Shown piece by piece: positions 1 to 8,167 of a DNA stretch of 35,461 nt; position 1 is the first letter of the stretch; every line of letters starts with the position of its first letter. A program made the translations under genes and the position numbers. The stretch is from Rhizobiaceae bacterium (GTDB lineage Bacteria > Pseudomonadota > Alphaproteobacteria > Rhizobiales > Rhizobiaceae). The stretch covers positions 1-35,461 of the forward strand of contig JAMLJD010000042.1 of the NCBI GenBank assembly GCA_023953775.1, given 5' to 3'. Below the pieces are notes generated by a model, which was not told the DNA's origin, did no database searches, and saw only the letters and a list, made by a program, of their open reading frames with translations.

Positions 1-1810
1 AGCGGACGACGTAGCCGAGGATGCCCTGTGCGTTGTTGTCGAGTTCCTTCTGAATGTCGTCGGGCGACCAGTTCGGGCGCGTGGCGACCGGAACCGACAG
101 GATGTCGGAGAGCTTGGCGCGCGGCCGCTCCGCGAGCTTCGCCTGCACCGCCTTCACGTCAACCTTGTGATAGTGCGTGGCATGTAGCGTGGCCGCGGTC
201 GGCGAGGGCACCCATGCGGTGTTGGCGCCGGCTTTCGGATGGTCGATCTTCTGCTCCAGCATGGCGGCCATCATGTCCGGCATCGCCCACATGCCCTTGC
301 CGATCTGGGCGTGGCCGGAGAGGCCGCATTCGAGGCCGATGTCGACATTCCAGTTCTCATAGGCCTGGATCCAGGCGGCCTGCTTCATGTCGCCCTTGCG
401 GATCATCGGGCCGGCTTCCATCGAGGTATGGATCTCGTCGCCGGTGCGGTCAAGGAAGCCTGTGTTGATGAACACAACCCGTTCCCTGGCCGCCCGGATG
501 CATTCCTTGAGGTTGACCGTCGTGCGGCGTTCCTCGTCCATGATGCCCATCTTGATGGTGTTGGGCGCCATGCCGAGAATGGATTCGACGCGCGAGAAGA
601 TGTCCACGGCGAAGGCGACCTCGTCCGGGCCGTGCATCTTCGGCTTGACGACATACATCGATCCCGCCGACGAATTGGCGCGGCGGCCATTCGGCCCGAT
701 GTCGTGCAGCGCGATGAGCGCGGTGAACATGGCATCCATGATCCCCTCGGGGATTTCGGAGCCGTCGGAGAGCAGGATGGCCGGATTGGTCATCAGGTGC
801 CCGACATTGCGCACCAGCATCAGCGACCGGCACTTGACCGCAAACGGCTTGCCGTCGGGTGCCGTATAGGTGAAGTCGTCATGCATCTTGCGGGTGATGG
901 TCTTCCCGCCCTTCTCGAAGGTCTCCTCGAGATCGCCCTTCATCAGCCCGAGCCAGTTGCGATAGACAAGCGTCTTGTCGGCGGCGTCGACGGCAGCCAC
1001 CGAGTCCTCGCAGTCCATGATCGTCGTCAGCGCCGATTCCAGGTTGACGGTGACGATGCCCGCCGGATCCGTCTTGCCCGGGCCGACCGCCGGATTCACC
1101 AGAATCTCGATGCCCAGTCCGTTATTCTTCAAAAGCACATGCGTCCAGCCGCCCTCGCTGGCCGCGTGGCCGGCATACTGGCCTGGATCGGCAAGCGATA
1201 CGGTTCCCGAGGCGGTAGCGAGTTCCAGCGTGGCTCCCGCCTTGATGCCGGTGACGTCGGCCCATCTGGCGCCAGCCAGCGGGGTGATGCCGTCGAGGAA
1301 GTCCTTCGCCCAGGCGATGACACGGGCACCCCTCGACTCGTCATAGCCCTTGCCGGACGGCAGGTCGCCGAGCGCATCCGTGCCATAAAGCGCGTCGTAG
1401 AGCGAACCCCAGCGCGCATTCGCGGCGTTAAGCGCGAAACGCGCGTTCATGATCGGCACCACAAGCTGCGGCCCCGCCATCCGCGCGATCTCGTCGTCGA
1501 CATCGCCGGTGGTGACGCTGAACGCATCGCCTTCGGGCTTCAGATAGCCGATCTCGCGCAGGAACTGCTCGTAAACCTTGAGATCGCTCGGCGCTCCGTT
1601 CTGGCGATACCACTGGTCGATCTTCTCCTGCATCGCGTCGCGGACGGCGAGGAGTTCCCGGTTTCGGGGCGCGAGATCGTGGACCGCCGCCGAAAACTCC
1701 CGCCATAGCCGCGCGGGCTCGATCCCGGTCCCCGCCACGGCTTCCTCGTTGACGAAGTCGTAGAGTTCGCGAGCGACCTTCAGGCCTTCGATCTCGATGC
1801 GTTCGTTCAT
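1..1810 (-). CDS. glcB: Malate synthase G, 3' end cut by window edge
   Basis: Condenses glyoxylate with acetyl-CoA to malate (glyoxylate/glycolate use, cytoplasm). The frame reads from ATG at 1810 ([19 protein letters not shown]) to the window edge, about 603 codons of a family usually near 720. The last visible residues, [19 protein letters not shown], match the conserved stretch just ahead of the C-terminal active-site region, so the catalytic Asp and Cys of the E. coli enzyme (about residues 631 and 617) should lie beyond the window. The gene follows the hydantoinase gene on the same strand after a gap of about 110 bases, which is long enough for its own promoter. The long plus-strand open frame opposite it is a coding shadow. 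Family assignment is firm; only the missing end is unknown. Confidence 0.95.
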   Translation of the reverse strand, partial: MNERIEIEGLKVARELYDFVNEEAVAGTGIEPARLWREFSAAVHDLAPRNRELLAVRDAMQEKIDQWYRQNGAPSDLKVYEQFLREIGYLKPEGDAFSVTTGDVDDEIARMAGPQLVVPIMNARFALNAANARWGSLYDALYGTDALGDLPSGKGYDESRGARVIAWAKDFLDGITPLAGARWADVTGIKAGATLELATASGTVSLADPGQYAGHAASEGGWTHVLLKNNGLGIEILVNPAVGPGKTDPAGIVTVNLESALTTIMDCEDSVAAVDAADKTLVYRNWLGLMKGDLEETFEKGGKTITRKMHDDFTYTAPDGKPFAVKCRSLMLVRNVGHLMTNPAILLSDGSEIPEGIMDAMFTALIALHDIGPNGRRANSSAGSMYVVKPKMHGPDEVAFAVDIFSRVESILGMAPNTIKMGIMDEERRTTVNLKECIRAARERVVFINTGFLDRTGDEIHTSMEAGPMIRKGDMKQAAWIQAYENWNVDIGLECGLSGHAQIGKGMWAMPDMMAAMLEQKIDHPKAGANTAWVPSPTAATLHATHYHKVDVKAVQAKLAERPRAKLSDILSVPVATRPNWSPDDIQKELDNNAQGILGYVVR

Positions 1811-1922
1811 CTGTGTCTTACTCCGGATCCGCGGACGCGGCTTGTTCTCTCAAGGCTCGTGGGCGCTTTCACCATTAAAGCGGCGAAGGGTCAATTCGTC
1901 GAATGACGCAGATTGCTTGTCC

Positions 1923-3983
1923 TCACCGGGCGATGCGCGGCCTGCCGCTCGCCGAGACCGCGACGTTCGCCTCGACGAAGCGGCGCGATCCCTCGACCGT
2001 GGCATGGCGGATGTCGCGCGCCGCGGCAAACTCGACATCGACCGCGCCGGCCGCCGCCGCCCGTTCTCCCGCAAGACCGCGCAACACTGTTTCGGCATGA
2101 TCGAGCGCCTCGTCTTCGTCCCGGAAATCGGCGATGCCGGCCGGCGTGCTGACGCGGAACCGACCTTCCTCCGGCTGTCCGATCGTACCCTCCACCGAGA
2201 CTCGGACCTGGCCGACGACGGCGCCGAGCGCGTTGGCGACGTCCGCATCCCGGGGAATCACGCAGCCGGTGCCCAGCATCGTGCCGAGACCGTCATAGTG
2301 GAGGGCCGCCGATGCACCGAGCCCGATCACCGGCCGATCGAGCCGCACCGACAGCCGCGCAATGCCTTCCGTGCCCGACAAGGCGCGCTGCACGGACGGC
2401 GACGCGACGGTCGCCGCGCCATCGAGGCGATCCTCGGCAAAAGCGGTTTCAAGCACGATCTCCGCGGAGCGGCGGGACACCGCGTCGAGGACGCGGCGCG
2501 AGACCTCCTCGGGCGACGTCGCGATCGGCAGGCCCCGTCCGTCGCGGCGGCGTGCGAAAAGCACCGCGCCGAGCCTCGCAGCCGCGGCGTCCCAGTTGGC
2601 CTGCCGGCCGAGCACATGCGCCGCATCCGACGGCGTGAAGCCGCAGATGTGGACGAGCCCGCGCGCGACGAGCCGGTTGAGCGTCGCCATCTGCGCATTC
2701 GAGGCAAGCAGGCGGTCGAGCGCGGCCGGCCGGTCGCCGATCGCTTCGTACATGCGCGCCTCGGCCGCCGTGAGACCTCCCTCGAACCGCTTCGGCAGGC
2801 CGGAGCGGACCGCGAGCCGGCCGTCGAAGCGGCCCGGCACCGGATTGCGCGCATGCTGCTCAAGCATGTCGAGAACGACCGCGCCGTGCTGGGTCGCGGC
2901 AAGCGACAGCGGCACCAGCCGGCGCGGGCCAAGCAGAATGCGGGCGTCGATCGCGCCATCTTCGAGCGCAACTTCAGAATCGCCGCCGAGGCCCCAGGTG
3001 CGCATCGCCACCGCCTCGACCATGGTGCGGAACCCGCCGACGGTCGCGCCTTCGGGATCGAGGCGCGGCAGGCCGCCATCCATGACTGCGATATCGGTCG
3101 TCGTGCCGCCGATATCCGAGACGACGGCGTCGTCGAGGCCGGTCAGGTGGCGGGCGCCGACGAGGCTGGCGGCCGGGCCGGAGAGGATCGTCTCGACGGG
3201 ACGCCGCCTGGCAAAGCCGGACGAGACCAGCGCGCCGTCGCCGCGCACCACCATCAGCGGCGCGGCGATGCCGGCGGCCGACAGGAAACCTTCGGTCGCC
3301 TCGACGAGCCGCTCGAGCATGGCGATCAGCCGCGCGTTGAGCAGCGTGGTCAGGGCGCGTTTCGGCCCGCCGAGCCTAGAGGAAAGCTCGTGGCTTGCCG
3401 TGACCGGCAGGCCGGTACGCCGGCGAACCAGATCGGAGGCGGCTATCTCGTGCGCGGGATTGCGCGTCGCGAAATAGCCGCAGACCGCCACGGCCGACAC
3501 CTCGGCCGCCAGTTCCGGCAAAGCGGCTTCCAGCGCCGAGAGATCGAGCGGCGTCTCGTTGCCATGGACGTCGTGGCCGCCGGGCACGAAGACGACCGGA
3601 TCCGTGCCCAGCGCTCTCGCGAGACCGGCCCGTTCGAGCTCGGCCGGGGAGAACCCGATCATCACCAGGGCCGATCGCCCGCCCTGTCCCTCAACGAGGG
3701 CGTTGGTCGCCAGCGTCGTCGACATGGATGCAAGCTTGATCGCCGAAGGGGCTATTCCGGCCGCCGCCAGCACATGCCCGGCCGCCTCGGCAATCCCGAC
3801 CGCAAGGTCATGGCGCGTGGTCAGCGCCTTGGCCTTGGCGATGACACCGCCGGCCTGCGACCACAGCACGGCATCGGTATAGGTGCCGCCGGTGTCCAGC
3901 CCGAGAAAGACGGGGTCCGAGGCAGGTTGGAGCGACGGGGATTGCAGGGGATTTTCGGTCACGGCACAACCGGGTTTGACCAT
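1923..3983 (-). CDS. Hydantoinase/oxoprolinase family protein (HyuA-type), solo
   Basis: 686 aa from ATG at 3983. The N-terminus carries the sugar-kinase-like phosphate loop of the family (FLGLDTGGTYTDAVLW, about residues 28-43), followed by the Hydant_A N-terminal domain. Mid-protein are the second nucleotide-binding segment (VVSDIGGTTTDIAVMDGG) and the Hydantoinase A core. Relatives are ATP-dependent hydantoinases, 5-oxoprolinases or acetone carboxylase subunits that open or carboxylate small rings. The B subunit that normally sits next to HyuA is absent here: neighbours are glcB downstream and, diverging, an RND exporter. Substrate cannot be told from sequence. The start could lie a few codons later, since the first 25 residues look poorly conserved. 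Confidence 0.85.
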   Translation of the reverse strand: MVKPGCAVTENPLQSPSLQPASDPVFLGLDTGGTYTDAVLWSQAGGVIAKAKALTTRHDLAVGIAEAAGHVLAAAGIAPSAIKLASMSTTLATNALVEGQGGRSALVMIGFSPAELERAGLARALGTDPVVFVPGGHDVHGNETPLDLSALEAALPELAAEVSAVAVCGYFATRNPAHEIAASDLVRRRTGLPVTASHELSSRLGGPKRALTTLLNARLIAMLERLVEATEGFLSAAGIAAPLMVVRGDGALVSSGFARRRPVETILSGPAASLVGARHLTGLDDAVVSDIGGTTTDIAVMDGGLPRLDPEGATVGGFRTMVEAVAMRTWGLGGDSEVALEDGAIDARILLGPRRLVPLSLAATQHGAVVLDMLEQHARNPVPGRFDGRLAVRSGLPKRFEGGLTAAEARMYEAIGDRPAALDRLLASNAQMATLNRLVARGLVHICGFTPSDAAHVLGRQANWDAAAARLGAVLFARRRDGRGLPIATSPEEVSRRVLDAVSRRSAEIVLETAFAEDRLDGAATVASPSVQRALSGTEGIARLSVRLDRPVIGLGASAALHYDGLGTMLGTGCVIPRDADVANALGAVVGQVRVSVEGTIGQPEEGRFRVSTPAGIADFRDEDEALDHAETVLRGLAGERAAAAGAVDVEFAAARDIRHATVEGSRRFVEANVAVSASGRPRIAR

Positions 3984-4150
3984 TGCTTGTTAGCGGATCG
4001 GCGGCGTTGCGCAAGTGGCGCTGAATGGCCGCAGTGGCGCATCGCCGGGGAAATGCGCTATTGCCCGGCCAGGGATCGCGTTGCCAAGACGGGTGCGGGC
4101 CCGTATTGCGTTGACGAAGAACCGGCCGAAACCTCGGCTGAACCAGACCC

Positions 4151-4165
4151 GGGAGGACAGTCCTG
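4151..4165 (+). promoter_or_regulatory. Shine-Dalgarno and CTG start of the RND exporter
   Basis: GGGAGG at 4151-4156 stands six bases before CTG at 4163-4165. The reading frame opens after an in-frame TGA at 4139-4141. It contains no ATG, GTG or TTG before the GTG at 4232, which has no ribosome binding site. Translation from the CTG gives a sensible N-terminus leading into the first membrane segment, so CTG appears to be the initiator. Confidence 0.7.
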
Positions 4166-6430
4166 AACACTTTCGGCTTTGGCCTGGAGGCGCTCGGTCT
4201 TCTCGTCGCGCGCTTCCCGCGACCCTTCGCGGTGGTCACGCTGGCCCTGGTCGCGATCTGCGCGGCCGCGATCCCCCAGCTCAGATTCGACGGCAACACG
4301 CTCAACCTGATCTCCGAAGACAGCCGGCTTTTCAGCGACTACCAGGCGATCGCCCGGGATTTCCGCGATCCGGCGGGCGATCTCGTCGTGATCGTGCGCA
4401 GCGACGGGCTGTTCACGCCTGAGAAGTTCGAACAGCTGCGCAATTTCCATCTCGACCTCACGCTCGCGGAAGGCGTCACAGGCGTCGTGTCGCCGTTCAC
4501 CTCGAGCCGCTACGACGCGGAGGCCGGAGCGTTCGTCTCGACGATCCCGGATACGCTCGCCGCGGACGCCGACATTCCCGCGCTGATCGAGGAGGCCGCC
4601 GATACCGATCCGCTGATCGCGCTGATGGCGCGGCCCGGGCGCGACGCGGCGATGATCCAGCTCGAGACGACGCTCCGCTCGGACATGCCCGACGCGGAGC
4701 AGTTCGCGCTCATCGAAAGCTTGACGCAAGAAGTCCAGGCACTCGCGCCGGACACGTTCCGGATCGACTTCGCGGGCCAGGTCCTGTTTCGCGCCGATGC
4801 GGTCGACGCGCTTGTGGACGACCAGGTGAAGCTCACCGCGATCGGTCTCTTCATGAGCCTGCTGATCGCCATGGTGACGTTCCGTGCCCCGCTGCCGGCG
4901 CTGATCTGTACGGCACCTGCGGTGCTATCGACTCTCTGGGTGCTCGGCGTGTTCGGCCTGAGCGGCATCGAAGTCACCTATCTGTCGACGACGCTGCCGA
5001 CGATCGCCATGGTGCTTGCGCTCGCCGACACGATCATGCTCTACTTCTCCTGGGTCGGGTTCCGGCGCGAAGGAGATTCCGTCGCGCAGGCGGTCGAACA
5101 TGCCGTGCGGCGCGTCGGACCGGCGACGGCGATGACCTCGATCACCACGGCGGTGGCCTTCGGGTCGTTCGTGTTCTCCGGCAACCACGCCCTGCGCGAG
5201 CTGGCGATCCTCGGTTCCAGCGCCGTTGGGGTCGCGTTCATCGCTGTGATGGTGGTGCTTCCGTTACTTCTGCTTGCATTCGGCAGGCGGATAGACGCGC
5301 AGGCCAAGCGTTCGGCTTTCACGCCCGTCGGCGGCTGGGCAAGCCGCTTCGCGATGTGGAAGCCGGGTCTCACGAGTGTGTTGTCGGTGGTCGCGATCCT
5401 GCTCTTCTCGACCGGCCATTTTTTCGGCGACGTGGCCTATGTGACCACCGACAAGGTGCCGGTCAACTCACGCTCGGCGACGGGCGAGCGACTTGCCGTC
5501 GACCTGTTCGGCGGCGTCGCATCGGTCTACCTGATCGTGCCGGTTCCCGAGGGCATGGACTGGTACGAGCCTTCCGCTCTCGATGAACTCGGCAAGGCGG
5601 AGCGCGCCTTCGACGAGGCCATCGGCACTTCGAAGGCATTCTCGCTGGCGCGGCTCGCCGCGGAGGGTTTCGATCCCGGGCAGTTGAGAAACGCGATCGC
5701 GGACGCTCCGGAAAACATTCGCGGACGCTTCCTGTCGCGCGACGGGCGAACCTACCTCGTCACCGGATCGATCGCTCACGACCTCGAACCCGGCATGGCG
5801 GCGCGGCTGACGCGGGACGTCCCGGAAACGCTGCGCCAGGACGGCATCGAAGGTGCGCGCGTGACCGGCTATTCGATCATGGCGGCGATCGAGATACCGG
5901 CGATCGTGTCGGCCCTGAAGCAGAGCCTGATCATCGCGATCGTCATCGGCGTGCTGATCGTCGCCGTCGCAACGGCCTCGCCGCTGGTCGCGGTGTCGGC
6001 GCTCATTCCCAACCTGATGCCGGTGCTGTTCATCGAGACGGGCTTGTGGGTCCTCGGCGTGCCGATGGACGTTCCCCACGTCATCGCGCTGACGATCGCC
6101 TTCGGCATCTCGATCGACAACGCGATCCACGTCGTCAACCTCTATCTGGCGAACAGAAAGGACGGCGCGTCGCCACGGATTGCCATGACGGATGCGCTCG
6201 TCGAGGTCGCGCCGGCACTGGTCTCGGCGACCGCCATGTTCGTTGCCGGTTCGCTCGGGACGGTGCTCAGCGCCCTGCCCGCGGTCTCCAAGCTCGGCTT
6301 CCTGATCATCGCCACGCTGGCCGTCGCGCTGGTGTCGAATCTCGCCCTTTTGCCTGCCTTGATCCTGACATTTCGTCGATTTATCCCGGAATCGATCCTT
6401 GCCCGCCAAACGAAGGAACAGGAAAGTTGA
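4163..6430 (+). CDS. RND/MMPL-family exporter
   Basis: Inner-membrane proton-driven exporter of the RND superfamily (MMPL/Patched-like branch), 755 aa if read from CTG 4163. The N-terminus (LNTFGFGLEALGLLVARFPR) precedes a first membrane helix and the family signature around RFDGNTLNLISEDS. A periplasmic loop of about 160 residues follows, then a block of five helices (from IGLFMSLLIAMVTF), a second helix plus periplasmic loop, and a second helix block containing GISIDNAIHVVNLYL. This is the duplicated RND plan. It is shorter than HpnN hopanoid transporters, so lipid export is possible but unproven. The next gene, a small secreted protein, overlaps its stop and may be a periplasmic partner. 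See the separate entry for the start choice; the alternative GTG at 4232 would remove 23 residues, including the start of the first helix. Confidence 0.88.
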   Translation: MNTFGFGLEALGLLVARFPRPFAVVTLALVAICAAAIPQLRFDGNTLNLISEDSRLFSDYQAIARDFRDPAGDLVVIVRSDGLFTPEKFEQLRNFHLDLTLAEGVTGVVSPFTSSRYDAEAGAFVSTIPDTLAADADIPALIEEAADTDPLIALMARPGRDAAMIQLETTLRSDMPDAEQFALIESLTQEVQALAPDTFRIDFAGQVLFRADAVDALVDDQVKLTAIGLFMSLLIAMVTFRAPLPALICTAPAVLSTLWVLGVFGLSGIEVTYLSTTLPTIAMVLALADTIMLYFSWVGFRREGDSVAQAVEHAVRRVGPATAMTSITTAVAFGSFVFSGNHALRELAILGSSAVGVAFIAVMVVLPLLLLAFGRRIDAQAKRSAFTPVGGWASRFAMWKPGLTSVLSVVAILLFSTGHFFGDVAYVTTDKVPVNSRSATGERLAVDLFGGVASVYLIVPVPEGMDWYEPSALDELGKAERAFDEAIGTSKAFSLARLAAEGFDPGQLRNAIADAPENIRGRFLSRDGRTYLVTGSIAHDLEPGMAARLTRDVPETLRQDGIEGARVTGYSIMAAIEIPAIVSALKQSLIIAIVIGVLIVAVATASPLVAVSALIPNLMPVLFIETGLWVLGVPMDVPHVIALTIAFGISIDNAIHVVNLYLANRKDGASPRIAMTDALVEVAPALVSATAMFVAGSLGTVLSALPAVSKLGFLIIATLAVALVSNLALLPALILTFRRFIPESILARQTKEQES

Positions 6431-6954
6431 TTTCAGGAATCATGTGCCGGCTGTCACTGCTGGCCGCGCTGGCCGTGGGCTCCGCGGTGACGGGTGCCCA
6501 GGCCCAGGACACCGCCGCCTTTCTCGGCTCATTCACCGGAAACTGGCGCGGCGCCGGCGAGGCGCGGCTCGACCTCAAGGGCGACCCGACGCGGGTAAGC
6601 TGCAAGGTTTCGGCGACGTTCGAGGCCGGCAAGGTGATGCTCACCAATTCCGGGCGCTGCGGCACCACGAAGGGCACGAAGAACGTCCGCGGCTTCATCC
6701 GCGAACGCAACGGCAAACTGGTCGGCGACTTCCTCGGTGCGCTCAAGCCCGAGGAGATCATGCGTCAGAACATCCAGATCAACGGCGGCCAGCTCGTTGC
6801 CGAGACGACGATCGAAGACAAGGGCAAGATGGTGAAGGTGCGAACCCTGCTCACCGGGCCGGAGAACGACAGTTTCGGCGTTCGGACGGAGGTCTTCAAC
6901 CGCGACGCGGGCCGCTGGGAGAGCGCGGCCGAGCTGCGCTTCCAGCGCCAGTAG
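6427..6954 (+). CDS. Small secreted protein of unknown function
   Basis: Predicted periplasmic protein of 175 aa from TTG 6427, or 170 aa from ATG 6442. I favour TTG because AAGGA lies nine bases upstream and the codon overlaps the exporter stop (TTGA), as in translationally coupled pairs. An N-terminal signal peptide (CRLSLLAALAVGSAVTGAQA) ends near residue 26 at an AQA cleavage site. The mature part begins FLGSFTGNWRGAGEARL and looks like a small beta-rich, lipocalin-like fold. It has two cysteines, in RVSCKVS and SGRCGTT, that could form a disulfide. No catalytic motif is visible. Context suggests it works with the RND exporter, for instance as a substrate-binding or accessory protein; that is inference. 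Confidence 0.8.
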   Translation: MISGIMCRLSLLAALAVGSAVTGAQAQDTAAFLGSFTGNWRGAGEARLDLKGDPTRVSCKVSATFEAGKVMLTNSGRCGTTKGTKNVRGFIRERNGKLVGDFLGALKPEEIMRQNIQINGGQLVAETTIEDKGKMVKVRTLLTGPENDSFGVRTEVFNRDAGRWESAAELRFQRQ

Positions 6955-6969
6955 GCCGCGACAGCGTTC

Positions 6970-8157
6970 TCAGCCTGACACCTTCTTCTTGCGGGCCTTG
7001 CCGCGCCGTGCGCGTTTGATCGGCTCGGCCGTGACCTGCTCCGCTTCCTCCATCGGCTGCTTCGTGAAGCCGCGAATGCTCGAGACCTCCTTGACGTCGC
7101 GCACGATGTTAAGCGGGCTCGTGGCATAGGCGGTGATGAGCTCGGCGACCGAGATAAGTGCGTTGATGTGGATGCGCTCGTAGCCGTGCGACGCGTCGAT
7201 GCCGAAGGCCAGCAGCGCGGTGCGGACATCGTGCCCGGCCTCGATGGCCGAAGCCGAGTCCGACCGATAGTAGCGGAAGATATCCTTGCGGTGGTCGATG
7301 CCGTTATCCCGGCACAGCGACACCAGCCTTCTCGTCAAATGGTAGTCGAACGGACCGGCCTGGTCGGCCATCGCCACCGTGACACCGAACTCGGAAGAAT
7401 TCTGCCCTGGGGCGGTGGTGCCGTTGTCGATTGTGACCATGGATGCGATCTCCGGCGTCACGATCGATGCCGCACCGACCCCGACCTCCTCGGCGATCGT
7501 GAACAGCCAGTGCAGGTCGACGGGGGTGACAGCCTTTTCGCGCTCGAGCGCCTCGATGGCGGCGAGCGCGATCGCCACGCCCGCCTTGTCGTCGAGATGC
7601 CGCGAATTGATGAACCCGTTGTCGAGGAATTCCGACTGGGTGTCGAACGCGACGAAATCGCCGACATCGATGCCGAGCTCGCGTGTCTCCTCGAGGCTCG
7701 ACGTGCGGGCGTCGATCCGCAGCTCGACATAGCGCCAGCCGACGGGCAGCGTGTCGACTTCGTCGTTGAAGGTATGGCCCGAGGCCTTGAGCGGCAGCAC
7801 CGTGCCGCGGTAGCTGCCCTGCTCCGTGTAGATGGTGACGCGCGCGCCTTCAGCGAAGCGCGCCGACCAGTGGCCGATCGGTGTCAGCTCGGCGCGACCA
7901 TTCTCCTTGATCAGCTTGATCTGCGCGCCGAGGGTGTCGAGATGGGTGATGATCGCCCGCGCGCCATTGCGGCGGCTGCCCTGCCGTACCGCGCGGATGG
8001 CACCACGACGGGTTAGTTCCGGCTTCAGGCCGAGCTTCTCCAGCTCCGCCGTGCAGTGGCGGACAACGGCGTCGGTATATCCGGTGGGGCTGTCTATCGC
8101 GAGCAGCGCCTTGAGCTGCTCGACGAGGTAAGCCGCATCGATATCGAGCTTGATCAC
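6970..8157 (-). CDS. M42 family peptidase of the NAGGN osmoprotectant system
   Basis: Third gene of the NAGGN operon, 395 aa from GTG at 8157, preceded by a strong GAGGGAGG site; the ngg stop lies 10 bases upstream. M42/M20-clan metallopeptidase residues are visible: THLDT (about residue 71), NSRHLDDKAGV (about 186), IAEEVGVGA (Glu pair about 221), TIDNGT (about 245) and RIHINAL (about 329). These would bind two metal ions. The C-terminus ends in a very basic tail (KRARRGKARKKK). The gene travels with asnO and ngg in many proteobacteria. Its role in the pathway is not settled; hydrolysis of the dipeptide amide when stress ends is the natural guess. Confidence 0.92.
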   Translation of the reverse strand: MIKLDIDAAYLVEQLKALLAIDSPTGYTDAVVRHCTAELEKLGLKPELTRRGAIRAVRQGSRRNGARAIITHLDTLGAQIKLIKENGRAELTPIGHWSARFAEGARVTIYTEQGSYRGTVLPLKASGHTFNDEVDTLPVGWRYVELRIDARTSSLEETRELGIDVGDFVAFDTQSEFLDNGFINSRHLDDKAGVAIALAAIEALEREKAVTPVDLHWLFTIAEEVGVGAASIVTPEIASMVTIDNGTTAPGQNSSEFGVTVAMADQAGPFDYHLTRRLVSLCRDNGIDHRKDIFRYYRSDSASAIEAGHDVRTALLAFGIDASHGYERIHINALISVAELITAYATSPLNIVRDVKEVSSIRGFTKQPMEEAEQVTAEPIKRARRGKARKKKVSG

Positions 8158-8167
8158 GGTTCCTCCC

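Noticed and set aside
4014..4040. Direct repeat AGTGGCGC at 4014-4021 and 4033-4040 in the hyuA/RND divergent region
   Set aside because: Eight bases of GC-rich sequence at 19-base spacing; not symmetric and too weak to call an operator without comparison.
1797..4166. 789-codon plus-strand open frame opposite the hydantoinase gene
   Set aside because: It mirrors the antisense of a recognisable protein; its translation is Arg/Gly/Asp-rich with no family resemblance, as expected for shadows in GC-rich DNA.
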